DNA of 64,000 bases from Daucus carota subsp. sativus (taxonomy: Eukaryota > Streptophyta > Magnoliopsida > Apiales > Apiaceae). Below are positions 47,401 to 57,635 of this stretch, piece by piece (the stretch's first letter is position 1; every line of letters starts with the position of its first letter). Location: the NCBI RefSeq assembly GCF_001625215.2, contig NC_030389.2:30245454-30309453 (forward strand), written 5' to 3'. The position numbers were made by a program, and so were the translations under genes. The notes below the pieces were generated by a model. It did no database searches. It worked only from the letters and a program-made list of their open reading frames with translations, and was not told where the DNA came from.

Positions 47401-47945
47401 CATTTCCCGTTCCCTTTTCCCAATCTACCCAACTCCATTGAATTTATCCAAAAATACCCGCCTCCTTTTTGTTCTTTTATGCTGTTGGCCAATGTAAATA
47501 TTTTTACAACATATATTATTTATTTAAAATATCTGATTTGAGAAGGGGGGGGGGGGGGGGGGGACTATTAGTTAAGGAGAGAAGAGGAAATGGAATCCTC
47601 TGAGTAGTATATATGATAATAACAGTCAAATGTTATATATTTTGGCATTAATTAGTGAGCAAAATATATAATTAGTGAAGACCAGGAGTCTTAGGATTAT
47701 TATAATATCTCTAATTCTAGACTATGCTTGGAACTCCTAAATATAATCAGTAATTTCATGACATGACATGTATCTTTGTGGTGATATTAGGCTCATCAAG
47801 CATCAAAGTGAAAGATGATCATTCTGGAAAGGAGTATGCTGTAGCTTCCCATGATATTTCTACCGCTTCAATAAACAGTCTAAATCTGGCAAAGAATTTG
47901 GGATTGTTGTTGATGAGTTTTATCGTATGCACTTTGATGATGTGA
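41008..47945 (+). CDS. GPI-anchored A1 aspartic protease (A36/A39-like)
   Basis: A pepsin-type endopeptidase, expected at the plasma membrane or wall. Exons: 41008-41237, 42205-42334, 42467-42714, 42975-43193, 44002-44164, 44265-44338, 44987-45077, 45238-45310, 45863-45934 and 47791-47945; 484 residues. A signal peptide covers residues 10-28. A prodomain (RSLRSLKAHDSKRHGRML) and KIGIGTPKKDYHLQVDTGSD with the first catalytic Asp follow. The Cys cluster HCAGCSSCP is typical of plant atypical APs. DGIIGFGQANTS and FSHCLDGKEGGGIFSIGEV come next, then the second catalytic site IIDSGSTLAYLP. The end, ITIGWTEYNC-like then KVKDDHSGKEYAV plus a hydrophobic tail, fits a GPI signal. I placed the start at MDVMRK, before the signal peptide; an ATG at 40960 is in frame but adds an odd Cys-rich leader. 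The exon 1 donor (GTTTGT) is weak. Confidence 0.93.
41250..41492 (+). repeat. CT-rich tract in protease intron 1
   Basis: About 240 bp of (CT)n and CCCTCT variants, starting 13 bp after the 5' splice site, with a short CA interruption. The Ser/Leu-rich and Arg/Glu-rich long frames here are artefacts of this repeat. Confidence 0.95.
43648..43668. repeat. (CA)n microsatellite
   Basis: A short CA run in protease intron 4. Confidence 0.8.
46883..47470. repeat. Inverted repeat with a third copy in protease intron 9
   Basis: The arm at 46883-47030 is the reverse complement of 47199-47348 over about 150 bp. Shared phrases include ATCTACCCAACTCCATT, GTACCCACCTTTTGC and AAGTTGTGCA. A third part-copy in the first orientation lies at 47389-47470. 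The spacer is AT-rich. This looks like a fold-back MITE followed by a second partial insertion. I could not identify terminal duplications. Confidence 0.75.
47545..47563. repeat. Poly-G tract (19 G)
   Basis: Homopolymer in protease intron 9. The length is uncertain in any assembly. Confidence 0.8.
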
Positions 47946-48619
47946 TGATGGTGTTTTCGAATTAAGCAGAGTTGCACCTTGATGGGATTGTTGGAGCAAA
48001 TTTGTTACATGTGGAAGCACCCATAAGGAATGGTGAATGAAAGATTTTGATTTCATTTCTTAGTTAATCAACTTAAGTATGGAAAATGTAAAAATTGTTT
48101 TCAGTTTTTGGTTGTAATATAAGTAAATATTTACAATTATTGTTGTTAAATATTGATAACACACACGTACAATATGCCTATAAATATGTTATCATTAGTA
48201 TTTTCTTTTAACTATAATGCATGCATAGAGTTTAACTATAGTGCATGCATAGAGTTGGTAGTTTCCATCATACATCTCAACTCTCAAGTAAGATTTTAAC
48301 TTTTGGGTGGTAATATTGTCAAATAATCAAAATTACTAATAATATCTCTAACTCATTTTACAAGTGCTTTGACTTTTATCACCTATTTTCATACACAAAT
48401 CATGAATCTGATAGTAAAAATTGATATTTTTTGTAAAAAAATATTATATGAATAAAAGTTTAAGATGCTTACATTTATTTAGTAAAATATATTTTAAAAA
48501 TATTATTTTGTATTATTGAGTTGAGACTCGTGGATACATATGAAAAAATATTATTTTATATTATTGAGTTGAGACTCGTGGATATATGTGTGTGTGAAGT
48601 CAAACAACTTATAAAATGG
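47946..48619. other. Protease 3' region with small tandem duplications
   Basis: TATAATGCATGCATAGAGTT is repeated twice at about 48210-48256. Near 48514-48587, TATTATTGAGTTGAGACTCG is also repeated in tandem. No gene recognised. Confidence 0.55.
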
Positions 48620-48790
48620 TAGGGGCGATCGCGGCGTGGGCGGTACGGTTTTTCTCTAAAAGTGCAAATCAAACCGCATGTGCGTTTGATTGAAAATCCA
48701 AACGGTAACCGCACTCGCACCGCGCTAGTATAAAAAACCGCATAAACCATACCACAGAAATGCGGTGCGATGCGGTTTGTGCAGTTTTTA
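48620..48790. mobile_element. Truncated hAT-like fragment, GCGGTTTG-rich
   Basis: It starts TAGGGGCGATCGCGGCGTG and is rich in AACCGCA and GCGGTTTG motifs of both orientations, like the ends of non-autonomous hAT elements. No matching right terminus or duplication was found, so one end is lost. Confidence 0.5.
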
Positions 48791-48862
48791 CATATACAGG
48801 TGCTCACTTAAGAGTGTTCTTTTTCAATTTAAACGGCTCACTGCAATAAATGTGTACATGCT

Positions 48863-49003
48863 GAGCACGATTGGATAGCACAGCGGTGGGCTTATCCTCT
48901 ATTGTCCCGGGACACCGGGTTCGACTCTGGCTCACCCCGAGAATTATTAGAACAGATACTAATTTGTAAGGCATTTTAGCCTGCATTGTCAAAAGAAAAA
49001 AAA
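48863..49003 (+). mobile_element. tRNA-derived SINE, copy 2
   Basis: The A-box region GGATAGCACAGCGGTGGGC and B box GGTTCGACTCTGG are intact. The A-rich tail runs to 49003. The 15-bp target duplication AAATGTGTACATGCT lies at 48848-48862 and 49004-49018. The body matches copy 1 closely. Confidence 0.93.
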
Positions 49004-49018
49004 AAATGTGTACATGCT

Positions 49019-50461
49019 AGAGTTACATGCCCAACAAATATATTTCTTTCGTATTTTGATTTGTAATCATGAATCTTGTTAATCATACGCATTGGTGATT
49101 TTCAGTAATGATATAATATTGGATTAGTGGCTAACATTTTTATAAAGTGATATGCATAATTTTTCATGTATATTTATATTCATCTTTATCACCATCTGCA
49201 TGTTTGCTCGTGTATTGTTTTGTATTAGTATGCATTTTAGCATCTCATGTCATTTGTTCTTGATTATTCAGGTTGTTAAAATGGTTTAAAATTCTTTTGT
49301 GTGCATAATTGAACATTATTTAATTTGGTAAATAACAAACTAATTTTCATGTTAATTTAGGCAAGGAGCACGCTAAGTTTCATGTCCGTGCCTTGAACGT
49401 CCTTTGTGATCGGCACTTTTACTAGAAAAAGATGTAATTCATATGTTCCAATGCTAATTTTACAAATTGATCAATAGATGTATCCAAGTAACAAATGAAG
49501 GAGAGTCAAAATAATCCAGTAATGATGGACATCAAATAGAAGCGCATCTAAAGAAAGGACCGATTCAATTTAATAAAATAGATGAATTATTAGATATTAA
49601 AATAATCATACCTTAGATCCTCCTGCGATTATATAAACTTTATATCCACAAGACCACAACCAAGTCATCAAACTCAAACATAATAAATTAGTTAAATTAG
49701 ATCAATATTATATAATCGATAATAGGATTTAAAATAAGACTACAAAGGGGTTTAGCTGACCCCATTACATACCAACCATTAACATAGCTACGCCCCATCC
49801 AAGCACCCAAGAGACGAACCAAAAAAAAGAAAAAGCAGAAGCTAATCATAACTCATAAGGAGAGTGAAAATGACATCAACTCTATCCATAACAGTCTCCA
49901 GACGTTAAATAATGCTAAGCTTAAAAAACTTGGTAGTATCTTAAGGAACTAATCATCGACAAAATTGAGAAGAATTGAGTATTAGAGTGGGGTAATTCCT
50001 CGACAAGGACACATTGCAAGTTCCTTTCATGTTCATGATATCTACGTAAGAAACACTTGTCTATCTATTAATATTAGGGAGGGGAGGTGTGAAAGAGTCA
50101 TAAAAGGGAGGTGGGCATATTGAAGAGTGAATCAAGCAACTGGAAACTGAAAGAGACTGCACTAACACAATAATTATTAACAGATCTTCCACAATTTTCT
50201 GCCATGCTGTAAAAGAAACACATAAGAAACCAAAGTTGGATTTTACAAAATTCTGGTACTACCCACCTGGAGAGAGAACGGACAATTCCCGGACACTCTA
50301 ATATAGCCGGGCCCACCTCTCTGGTTTATAAAAAAACATCTGTGGTGTCGAAAAATATTTTTTTTGTAAATGGAAACATAAAAAGAGACTGAACTGTGAA
50401 TATGTAGGGCAAATAAAATTTACGAATAACTCTGAAATAAATTGAACCTTCTCTGTTTTAA
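49019..50461. other. Spacer between convergent protease and PP2C genes
   Basis: AT-rich DNA including the PP2C 3' UTR at its right end. No gene or element border recognised. Confidence 0.45.
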
Positions 50462-53400
50462 TCATTTGAGGGTCTTTGCTGCTCCAGCAGCTGCCTTGTC
50501 TACTTCCCCAGGCACAAACCTTGGTAATGTCAGTAATGTATTTACCCGAGAAACCCCTTCAAGGGCAGACCAGTCTTTTCCTGGGTCAGAATATAGCAAA
50601 GCATCATCCTCATCGGCTTCAACCTCTTCATCTTTACATTCATCGCCAAGTTTCTCCCTGTCATTCCTCACAGTCCCAGAACGGTTAATTCCCAATGGTT
50701 CAGATGACCCTTTAATATTATCATCTAAAACCTGTTGTCCCATGGACACTATCTTCTCCTCTGATTTAACAGCAGAAGCAGAAGATAAGTCATTGGAATT
50801 CAAGAAGAGGCAAACCACTGCACAGTCATCAACTTTCGATGTAGGGTATTTACACTTCCATGCTCGGACTGCTGCCTCGACTAATGCTCTAGCAGCGTAA
50901 GACCGTGCTGGAGCTGCAGCCACAATGTCTACAACCTCCTTGTTTGAGAGAACATCCCAAATCTGTATTGTATATATAAAAAAAATGTTAAAATGGAAGA
51001 TTTAAGAAAAACGCATTATGAAATATTGTCCTAGGCAAAGATTACATACCCCATCTGATGCCAGGACTACAAACTCATCCTTTTCTGTGAGGTGTCGATG
51101 AGATACTTCAGGCACGGATATTAAGCCAAAATCTTTAAGACAGAAATCTCCAAAGGCACGGGCCATGGCAAGGCCAGGAGAGTCATTGTTCGGCAACCAA
51201 ACTCTGGCAACCTCAGGTTCATCCCGAAGGGCAAACACTCGCCCCTTACAGTTACGAATCCTCTCTGCTTCAGCTGAAATTTGGACATATATGTACTAGA
51301 TCAGACAATGAAAAGCTATAAAATAATATGCTATTCAATTTCCATAAATTATTAATGATGTTCAAGTAAGCTTAAAAAATAGTGGCTACTGGTTAACGAA
51401 TTTGAAGTTTTAATTGATGACTAGAAACTTCAGATGAGTCCATGTCCTTATAATCTGATACCCGCCTTTTTTTTTTCTTTTTCTCAGGGGGGGGGGGGGA
51501 TTAATACAGATGGACAAAAAATCTTAGCTGTCTTTTCCTACTATCACCTAGATATAATACCTACTGAACTGATATCATCCTATAAACTGATCATGTGGAC
51601 CTGCATGTGCATGCACTAACTGCCAAAATTGCCAGGCTTGCATAATGTTGTCAACTAGAGTCTACAATTTCTCAATCACATTTGTACTCGAGTTTTTTAA
51701 TAATGAAATAAACATAGAACATAACAAAGGGTACAGGGTCCAAACTCCAAAGGCATATACAAGATTAAGTTGAAACAAGCTCCCAGGAAGAATATGACTA
51801 AACCAACAAGAATCAAGCCTCTGACAGAATACAGAAATAAAACATCACTTATATATCACGTATAAACAATAACATGGCAAGCCTATACGAACTAGTTTCC
51901 AGTGCTGCAGTATATACAAGTCAATGGAACCACATTTCCATTTACACAATGCCAACTTCAAAATATTTCAAGATCTGTGATCTAAATGAGCTCTGTGGGA
52001 AGTTGGGGAGAAGCAGACACAGTGAAATGGTCGAATTACCTGGAAGATTTGGTTTCAAATCAACAGTCAGCTGTAACGCAGTAAGATGACCATCTTGATC
52101 TCTCGTACCCATTACAGCTCTGGAGTCCCCAACATTACTAATCACAAGATCTTGACCCTAAAAACGTTAAGCAAAATCATGTTGAGGATCATATTGAAAT
52201 AATTAAAAGGAACCAATTTTAACTAAAATTAGGCGAGGACCTGCTTAATCAAGGTTACAGCTGTTGTTCCGCTACAGAAGCAATCAATGGTAGTATACAT
52301 CTTAAGTTCCCTATCCATGACTTTGTAAGCTTTGAGAAAGGAATCCTTCAGGATCTGAAACATATTTTCATGATTTTCAGTTCCTTCAACATCGAGGCAT
52401 GCCCTTGATTCCTCATTAGAAGCTAAAAAGGAGGTGCTTTCCGAGTTCATGCTACCTGTGCCATTAATATTGATCTCTTTAAGAGCTTCATCTCCCTTTA
52501 TATTTACTTCCCAGTTTGCACTAAGCTTTAATGGGAGAGAATCTCTAACTCGTTTAGCAACCATGTGACCATAGGGTCCATGCCCATCAAAAACACCACA
52601 AAAGATCGTGTCTGCCCTCGAAGCGAAGTTCTGAAATCATAATCACTTCAAATAAGTAACATATAATACAATGAGACAGGCTTCAAAAACTATGTATTAT
52701 AATGGAGATATTTCCACCAAAAAAAGAGAGAGAGAAAAAAATTCTTTCAGAAAAAAGGCAGACAAACTAGTATTTCATATGACATATTAGATGCTTGACA
52801 TGATTACCACTAGGAACTCTGTGTTAAGATTTAATTTCAACAATTTAGACTCAAGTCTTCCATATTAATACTAAAGTTCAGAACCAAATATGAACAGGCC
52901 ATAATAGCTTGTCTCATTCATGCAAAACTGGCCTTGTGTGACACACACCAATATAGTTCCATTTTAAGTTTTGTAGAAACAAATACGGATTAAAGCTAAA
53001 ATATCCCATTTGCAATATAATCGTTCAATCTCTAATCATATAGCAAAACATACTGAACGTCATAGGTGTATAATTAATTAACTTTAAAACATGTCCAAAG
53101 TCAGACATTTCATAATTACGTATACATGTACCTATCTATGCAGATAATAACCATGAAATTCAATAAAAGTTATACATATAATTTACAAAACATATAGAGC
53201 TCTCATAACTAACTTTTTTTAATAAAAGGTCAAGCAGCTAACCTCCCAAACAATCATGGCATCTTGATTGGTTCCTTTCTTGCCCTGCTGGGTAAACATC
53301 GAAGCAACATCACTAGAGCCATTCAAAAACATCCGCCCTGGAATCCGATAAAGCTGTTCCTCCCTCTTGGATTCAAAGGAAGAATTCCGAGACCCGAGTT

Positions 53401-53482
53401 TTTTCCTTGAATTCTTCCTCTTCCTAGACCCAGGGGAATTAGGGACAGGGCTCCTGCTTTCCGTAGATAAGCAGGACCCCAT
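50462..53482 (-). CDS. Protein phosphatase 2C (clade E-like, five exons)
   Basis: A metal-dependent Ser/Thr phosphatase. Minus-strand exons: 53243-53482, 52241-52630, 52040-52157, 51050-51273 and 50462-50962; 490 residues. MGSCLSTES at the start fits N-myristoylation (Gly2) and membrane association. PP2C motifs appear in order: QQGKKGTNQDAMIVWE, FCGVFDGHGPYGH (metal-binding Asp), CSGTTAVTLIKQ, NVGDSRAVMG, MARAFGDFCLKDFG, VVLASDGIWDVLSN, and VDDCAVVCLFLN with the last metal-binding Asp. A tail of about 90 residues is Ser/Asp/Glu-rich and ends in GEVDKAAAGAAKTLK. I chose the ATG at 53482 over an in-frame upstream ATG at 53632 because MGSCLS is the family start. The clade E label rests on remembered family features. 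Confidence 0.95.
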
Positions 53483-54460
53483 CCTTAGGGCCCTGATAAT
53501 ATTCAATATGCAATCCAGACCAGCTACACACTCCCACCCCCTAATTTCAGTTGAAGAATCCAGACCAGCTATTAATCTTATCACCCTTTTTTCCGCAATT
53601 GCAAATCCACAAACTTTAACCCTCAGTCTCAAGTCCCTAAAGTGTCAAACCAAAGACAAGAATATGTACTTTCTTAGTAAAAAAATCCAATTATAACAAC
53701 TTTGAGGTGGAAATCTTCACTTTTCTATAGATAAACAATGAGTTCAAACTATAGATAACTCAATAAAGATCATATATAGCCTAGAATGATAGGAAAACAG
53801 ATCTGCAAGTATAAAACTAATAACAAATCAATAGCTTTATCCACAAAATCACTTGCAATTATCAAGTAATAAAACCTAGAAATAATTTAATCTTTTCTCA
53901 CCTCTTTCCAATATTTTGTCACAACAGAGAACTCCTGATTGTAAAGATCAAATCTTTAGAACCCCATCACCAACCTTCAAATAAAAATCCGAACTTTTAT
54001 TGAAAAAACTCAACAAAATTTCACTACTACAGCATCAAACAGCCAAACAAATTGCAACCCAGATCAAATAAAAGATCAGACTCCAAAACCCACCAAGAAA
54101 AACCAATGAAAAAATCAAAAACAGCAGAAACTGAAGCTAAAAACTGAAAATAAAAAGAAAAGGGGTGTGAAAAATTCAACCAAAAAATGGAAAGAATGAA
54201 GAGACAGAGAGAGAATAGCTCAATGAGATCCCAAAAAACCCGGTATTTATTACACACACTATTGAATAGAGAGAATCACAAGTATAATGTTTGTGTAAGC
54301 TTTTTTAGAGAGAGAGAGATAAATGGAAAGTGTGGGAGCATGTCCATCACAATCAAAATCTGAGATCTTTATGAATTTAAATGGGCTCCCTTACGTTTAT
54401 AACCAGTTTGAACGTAAAGTTTTCAAAACTAACCAGCCTACGTTCAACTTTTCAAAACTA
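53483..54460. promoter_or_regulatory. PP2C leader and promoter region
   Basis: Upstream of the PP2C start codon, with a likely 5' UTR intron: T-rich stretches on the minus strand end near 53640. A GA-rich block lies at 54195-54325. No discrete promoter element is certain. Confidence 0.35.
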
Positions 54461-54483
54461 ACCAGCCTAATTCAACGAAACTC

Positions 54484-54640
54484 GGGCGACCCTTGAAGGG
54501 AGATTTTGGAGGGCACGGGTCGCCCCTGCCAAGGGCGACCCCTGTTGATTTTTGTTGAGGGCATGGGTCGCCCCTGCCAAGGGCGACCCCTGTTGGTGGG
54601 ATTCGCCCGCACACGGTCGCCCGCAGCAGGGGCGACCCAC
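54484..54640. repeat. Tandem hairpin repeats with GGGTCGCCC stems
   Basis: Two units of about 48 bp contain GGGTCGCCCCTGCCAAGGGC followed by GACCC, in which GGGTCGCCC pairs perfectly with GGGCGACCC. A partial unit precedes them and a variant follows. Short direct repeats of AAAACTAACCAGCCTA lie just upstream (54427-54470). Confidence 0.85.
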
Positions 54641-54913
54641 ACTTAATTTAATTCGCAAATATTTTTTTTATTTACCTAATATTTTTTATTTACCTAATAT
54701 TTAAAGTTTATTAATTATTTACCTAATATTTAAAGTTGTATTTAAGTAATATTGAAATGTGATGCAGAGAAATATTTTTTGAAGGATGTGCAAATAATTT
54801 TGATTGTATGGTCACATCCAAGCATTGATTTAACACTGGACAAAGCTGCAAACTTCATTCAAATAATTCAAGAATTCAATCAGCATGCCTGTTATTACTG
54901 CTCAAATATTCAC

Positions 54914-55180
54914 TTTTTTGCTGAGAGGACAATTTTCTGCAAATCCATTAAGTGAAGAAAGCAATCTGCATCAACTATTGAAGCCTGCTTTCACTGCTGA
55001 AAGATGACTTTTTTGGTGAGAGGACGATTCTGCAAATCCATTAATTGGAAAAATCAAATGCATCAACTATTCATGCCTGTTTTTACTGCTGAAAGAATAA
55101 CTTTTTTGGTGAGAGGACGATTCTGCAAATCAATTAAGTGGAGAAAGCAAATGCATCCACTATTGAAGCACAGTATTTTC
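54914..55180 (+). repeat. Three tandem repeats of about 94 bp upstream of the MULE gene
   Basis: Units begin near 54914, 55009 and 55102 with TTTTTTGGTGAGAGGAC (TTTTTTGCTGAGAGGAC in the first). They continue with TCTGCAAATCCATTAA, GCATCAACTATTGAAGCC and CTGCTGAAAG. They end about 170 bp before the transposase ATG, so they may hold regulatory or transposase-binding sites. Confidence 0.8.
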
Positions 55181-55351
55181 TTTTGAATTGTGTCCTTATA
55201 AGCTGCATTTTGTGTTCTTCATTATGCACCAAAACCAAAACCATCAGAAAAACAAACACTTCAAACTATCCCTCACATTGTCAATCTACCTTGTGAGAAA
55301 ATCCTAGCACAACACGAAAATCATAAAAAAAAACACACTTCAAAATCAAAG

Positions 55352-57112
55352 ATGGACGGATACGTAAACGTTAATTTCTTTTGGGGAGGTGAAATCATCA
55401 AACAAGATAACGATATTCTCTACTCCCTAGATCCGAAAGAAATGATGTTTGTGAAATTGGGCACCTCGTATGAAGAATTACGAGATATTGTCTTCCAGTT
55501 GATGCATATTAGTAGGCATCATTGGGATGTCAAGCTTACTGTCAAGTATCCAAGAATCGGGGTTGCTAACCTCGTTACTGGGTTTTTTGTTAAGTCTATT
55601 AAATCAGACGACGATGTTAGTAGAATGTTAAGTATACCCACGAGATTTCACTTGGGGGGAGACGTAGCATTGTTTATTGAGGCTGAGAGTATTGCTCAGC
55701 CGAGCCAACAGTACGGAGGGCCATTTACACAACAATCCGGACAAATCGCTACAGGAGGAGAGTATGCAAATTATGGTGGAAACTACGGCGGGAGTTTTGG
55801 AGGGGATTATGGGGGGAACTATGGCCAAAGCGACTACGGAAGCATGCAAGGGTGGTCAAGTAGCTTCTTCGAGGGTGGCTACACCTACGGGGGTGGTGGC
55901 GGCTCTAGTAATACAGGTCGTTTTGTTGTTGAAGAGGTTGTAGACGAGGACGATTTGAGTGGAAGACAGCCATCACCACCTCGTGAAATGCCGAACAAAG
56001 GTGCAGTTGTGACTCTTGCACTTGAGTACGAAGACGAAGATGAAGAGTATGGCTCGGAAAGAGCCATAAGCAGCAGTGACGATTCGGATTGGAACTTGTC
56101 ACAGGAGGAGGCTGCTGAATCAGAAGATTTTTCGGAGGCTGATTCAGACGAAGCCCTAGAAGGCAACACGAGTATGCAAACACAGGCAGTGACTATGCAT
56201 GAGCCTAGAGCTCCCTGGTTTACAAGCCAAGATTACGAGCCTGTCGTAGTTTCAAATAGGGACCCACTTGTGTCACTTGCTTTTGATCCGGCCGCTGATG
56301 ATTTAAACGAGGGAGCTCTATTTGCTAGCAAAGATATACTTATTTCTGCTGTCAAAGAGGCACATATAAAAACAGATCGGAACTTCTTCGTGGAGAAAAG
56401 CAGCACGTCCGTCTACAAAGTAAAGTGTGTGGTTCGAGACTGCAACTGGAAGCTAAGGGCGGCGAAGAAGAAGACCCACGGGCTTTTTCAAATAACAAAT
56501 TGTCCAGAGCAGCACACATGCCTCCTAGATAGGCCGACGCAGGACCACCGAAAGATTTCTGCAAAAATGATTGGATGTTTGGTTGCTCCCTACGTAAGTC
56601 GTACAACCCCTTATATGATTATAAGCCTAACTATTTTAATTTTGTATTTGCATGTTAATTTTAGTGCTTTTTTCTTTGTACAGGTGGCCCAAACCCCTCA
56701 GTTGAAGGTGAGCAACGTCATAACAATGGTTAATGATGAATACCACCATTTGATAAGTTACATGAAAGCATGGAGGGGGAAGATGGCCGGCATGGAGAGC
56801 ACTTATGGTAACTGGCGAACAACCTATAACGAGCTCCCTCGGTTCCTTAACGTCATGGCCAGTACAAATCCAGGAAGCGTGGTCGTGGTTAATGTGGTTC
56901 CACATCACACCGATAGGGGTACATCAACATTCGTTCGGGCATTTTGGTGCTTGAAAGCAATGATTGATGGTTGGCAGTATGCACGGCCAGTTATTTCCAT
57001 TGATGGTACTTTCCTTAAGGGAAAGTATAATGGGAAATTGCTGGTAGCGGTGGGAGTAGACTCTAACAACCATCAATATCCCATCTGCTTTGCCTTGGTA
57101 GTTGAAAACTGA
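55352..57112 (+). CDS. MuDR-type MULE transposase, C-terminally truncated
   Basis: The open frame is 586 codons. It includes a likely 90-nt in-frame intron (56594-56683, GTAAGT to TACAG); splicing would leave 556 residues. Order: an N-terminal beta-rich domain (1-110, PB1-like in MULEs), a Gly/Tyr-rich segment (120-190, GGNYGGSFGGDYGGNYGQ), an acidic Ser-rich region (200-290), and the MuDR DNA-binding domain (about 325-400, FFVEKSSTSVYKVKC, CNWKLRAAKKK, CPEQHTC). Then come the linker KVSNVITMVNDEYHH and the start of the MULE catalytic domain (SIDGTFLKGKYNGKLL, first catalytic Asp). It stops after CFALVVEN, so the other two acidic catalytic residues and the zinc knuckle are missing. I infer an inactive remnant. 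No terminal inverted repeats were found. Confidence 0.92.
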   Translation: MDGYVNVNFFWGGEIIKQDNDILYSLDPKEMMFVKLGTSYEELRDIVFQLMHISRHHWDVKLTVKYPRIGVANLVTGFFVKSIKSDDDVSRMLSIPTRFHLGGDVALFIEAESIAQPSQQYGGPFTQQSGQIATGGEYANYGGNYGGSFGGDYGGNYGQSDYGSMQGWSSSFFEGGYTYGGGGGSSNTGRFVVEEVVDEDDLSGRQPSPPREMPNKGAVVTLALEYEDEDEEYGSERAISSSDDSDWNLSQEEAAESEDFSEADSDEALEGNTSMQTQAVTMHEPRAPWFTSQDYEPVVVSNRDPLVSLAFDPAADDLNEGALFASKDILISAVKEAHIKTDRNFFVEKSSTSVYKVKCVVRDCNWKLRAAKKKTHGLFQITNCPEQHTCLLDRPTQDHRKISAKMIGCLVAPYVSRTTPYMIISLTILILYLHVNFSAFFFVQVAQTPQLKVSNVITMVNDEYHHLISYMKAWRGKMAGMESTYGNWRTTYNELPRFLNVMASTNPGSVVVVNVVPHHTDRGTSTFVRAFWCLKAMIDGWQYARPVISIDGTFLKGKYNGKLLVAVGVDSNNHQYPICFALVVEN

Positions 57113-57635
57113 GTTCAATGTATGTGTAGAAGGCAGACTAGAGGACCTATTTATAAGCCAGCTCGGCAATGAATTATTGTTAGGCAAAAATTCAAATCCA
57201 ACTGTATTTTGAAGTATGTTTTCATTTATTGCATGCTTTGATTGAGATTAAATGCATGCTTTCTATTGGCATGCGTGTTATGATGGAAGACATGGTTCAC
57301 ATGTGTATAGTAATAAGCCTGACAGATTTCACATTATGTGTGTTGTACTGTATCTTTTAAAGTTTGAAATGACAACTCCCCGCTGCAGTGATGTTATCTT
57401 TGCAGTCTTATTTTGGAGTGTTGTCTCTATTTTGTTTAGAGTGCTGAGAAGACAACTCATATTTACAGTTTCGAAATGACAAAGTAAATTCTATACAACA
57501 ATATTTACTGCTAAAATGAGTAGATCATGAAGGACGATAGATACATGTACAACAATTAAATCCGTGACATTAACTTGAAAATATGTCATTACAAGTGCTT
57601 GAAACCAAATTGCGACAGATTTAACAACATAACAT
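57113..57635. other. Spacer between the MULE gene and GRF gene
   Basis: The catalytic domain does not resume in any frame that I could follow here. Short frames only. Confidence 0.45.

Noticed and set aside
50442..50900. 152-codon plus-strand frame
   Set aside because: Antisense shadow of PP2C exon 5, Ser-rich with no domain.
53482..53632. 50-codon N-terminal extension of PP2C
   Set aside because: The family starts MGSCLS with a myristoylation motif; the extension has no similarity.
54484..54640. CRISPR-like appearance of repeated hairpins
   Set aside because: Plant nuclear DNA; units are contiguous without unique spacers.
55628..56606. Several minus-strand frames over the MULE gene
   Set aside because: Antisense shadows of the transposase frame, which has recognisable domains.
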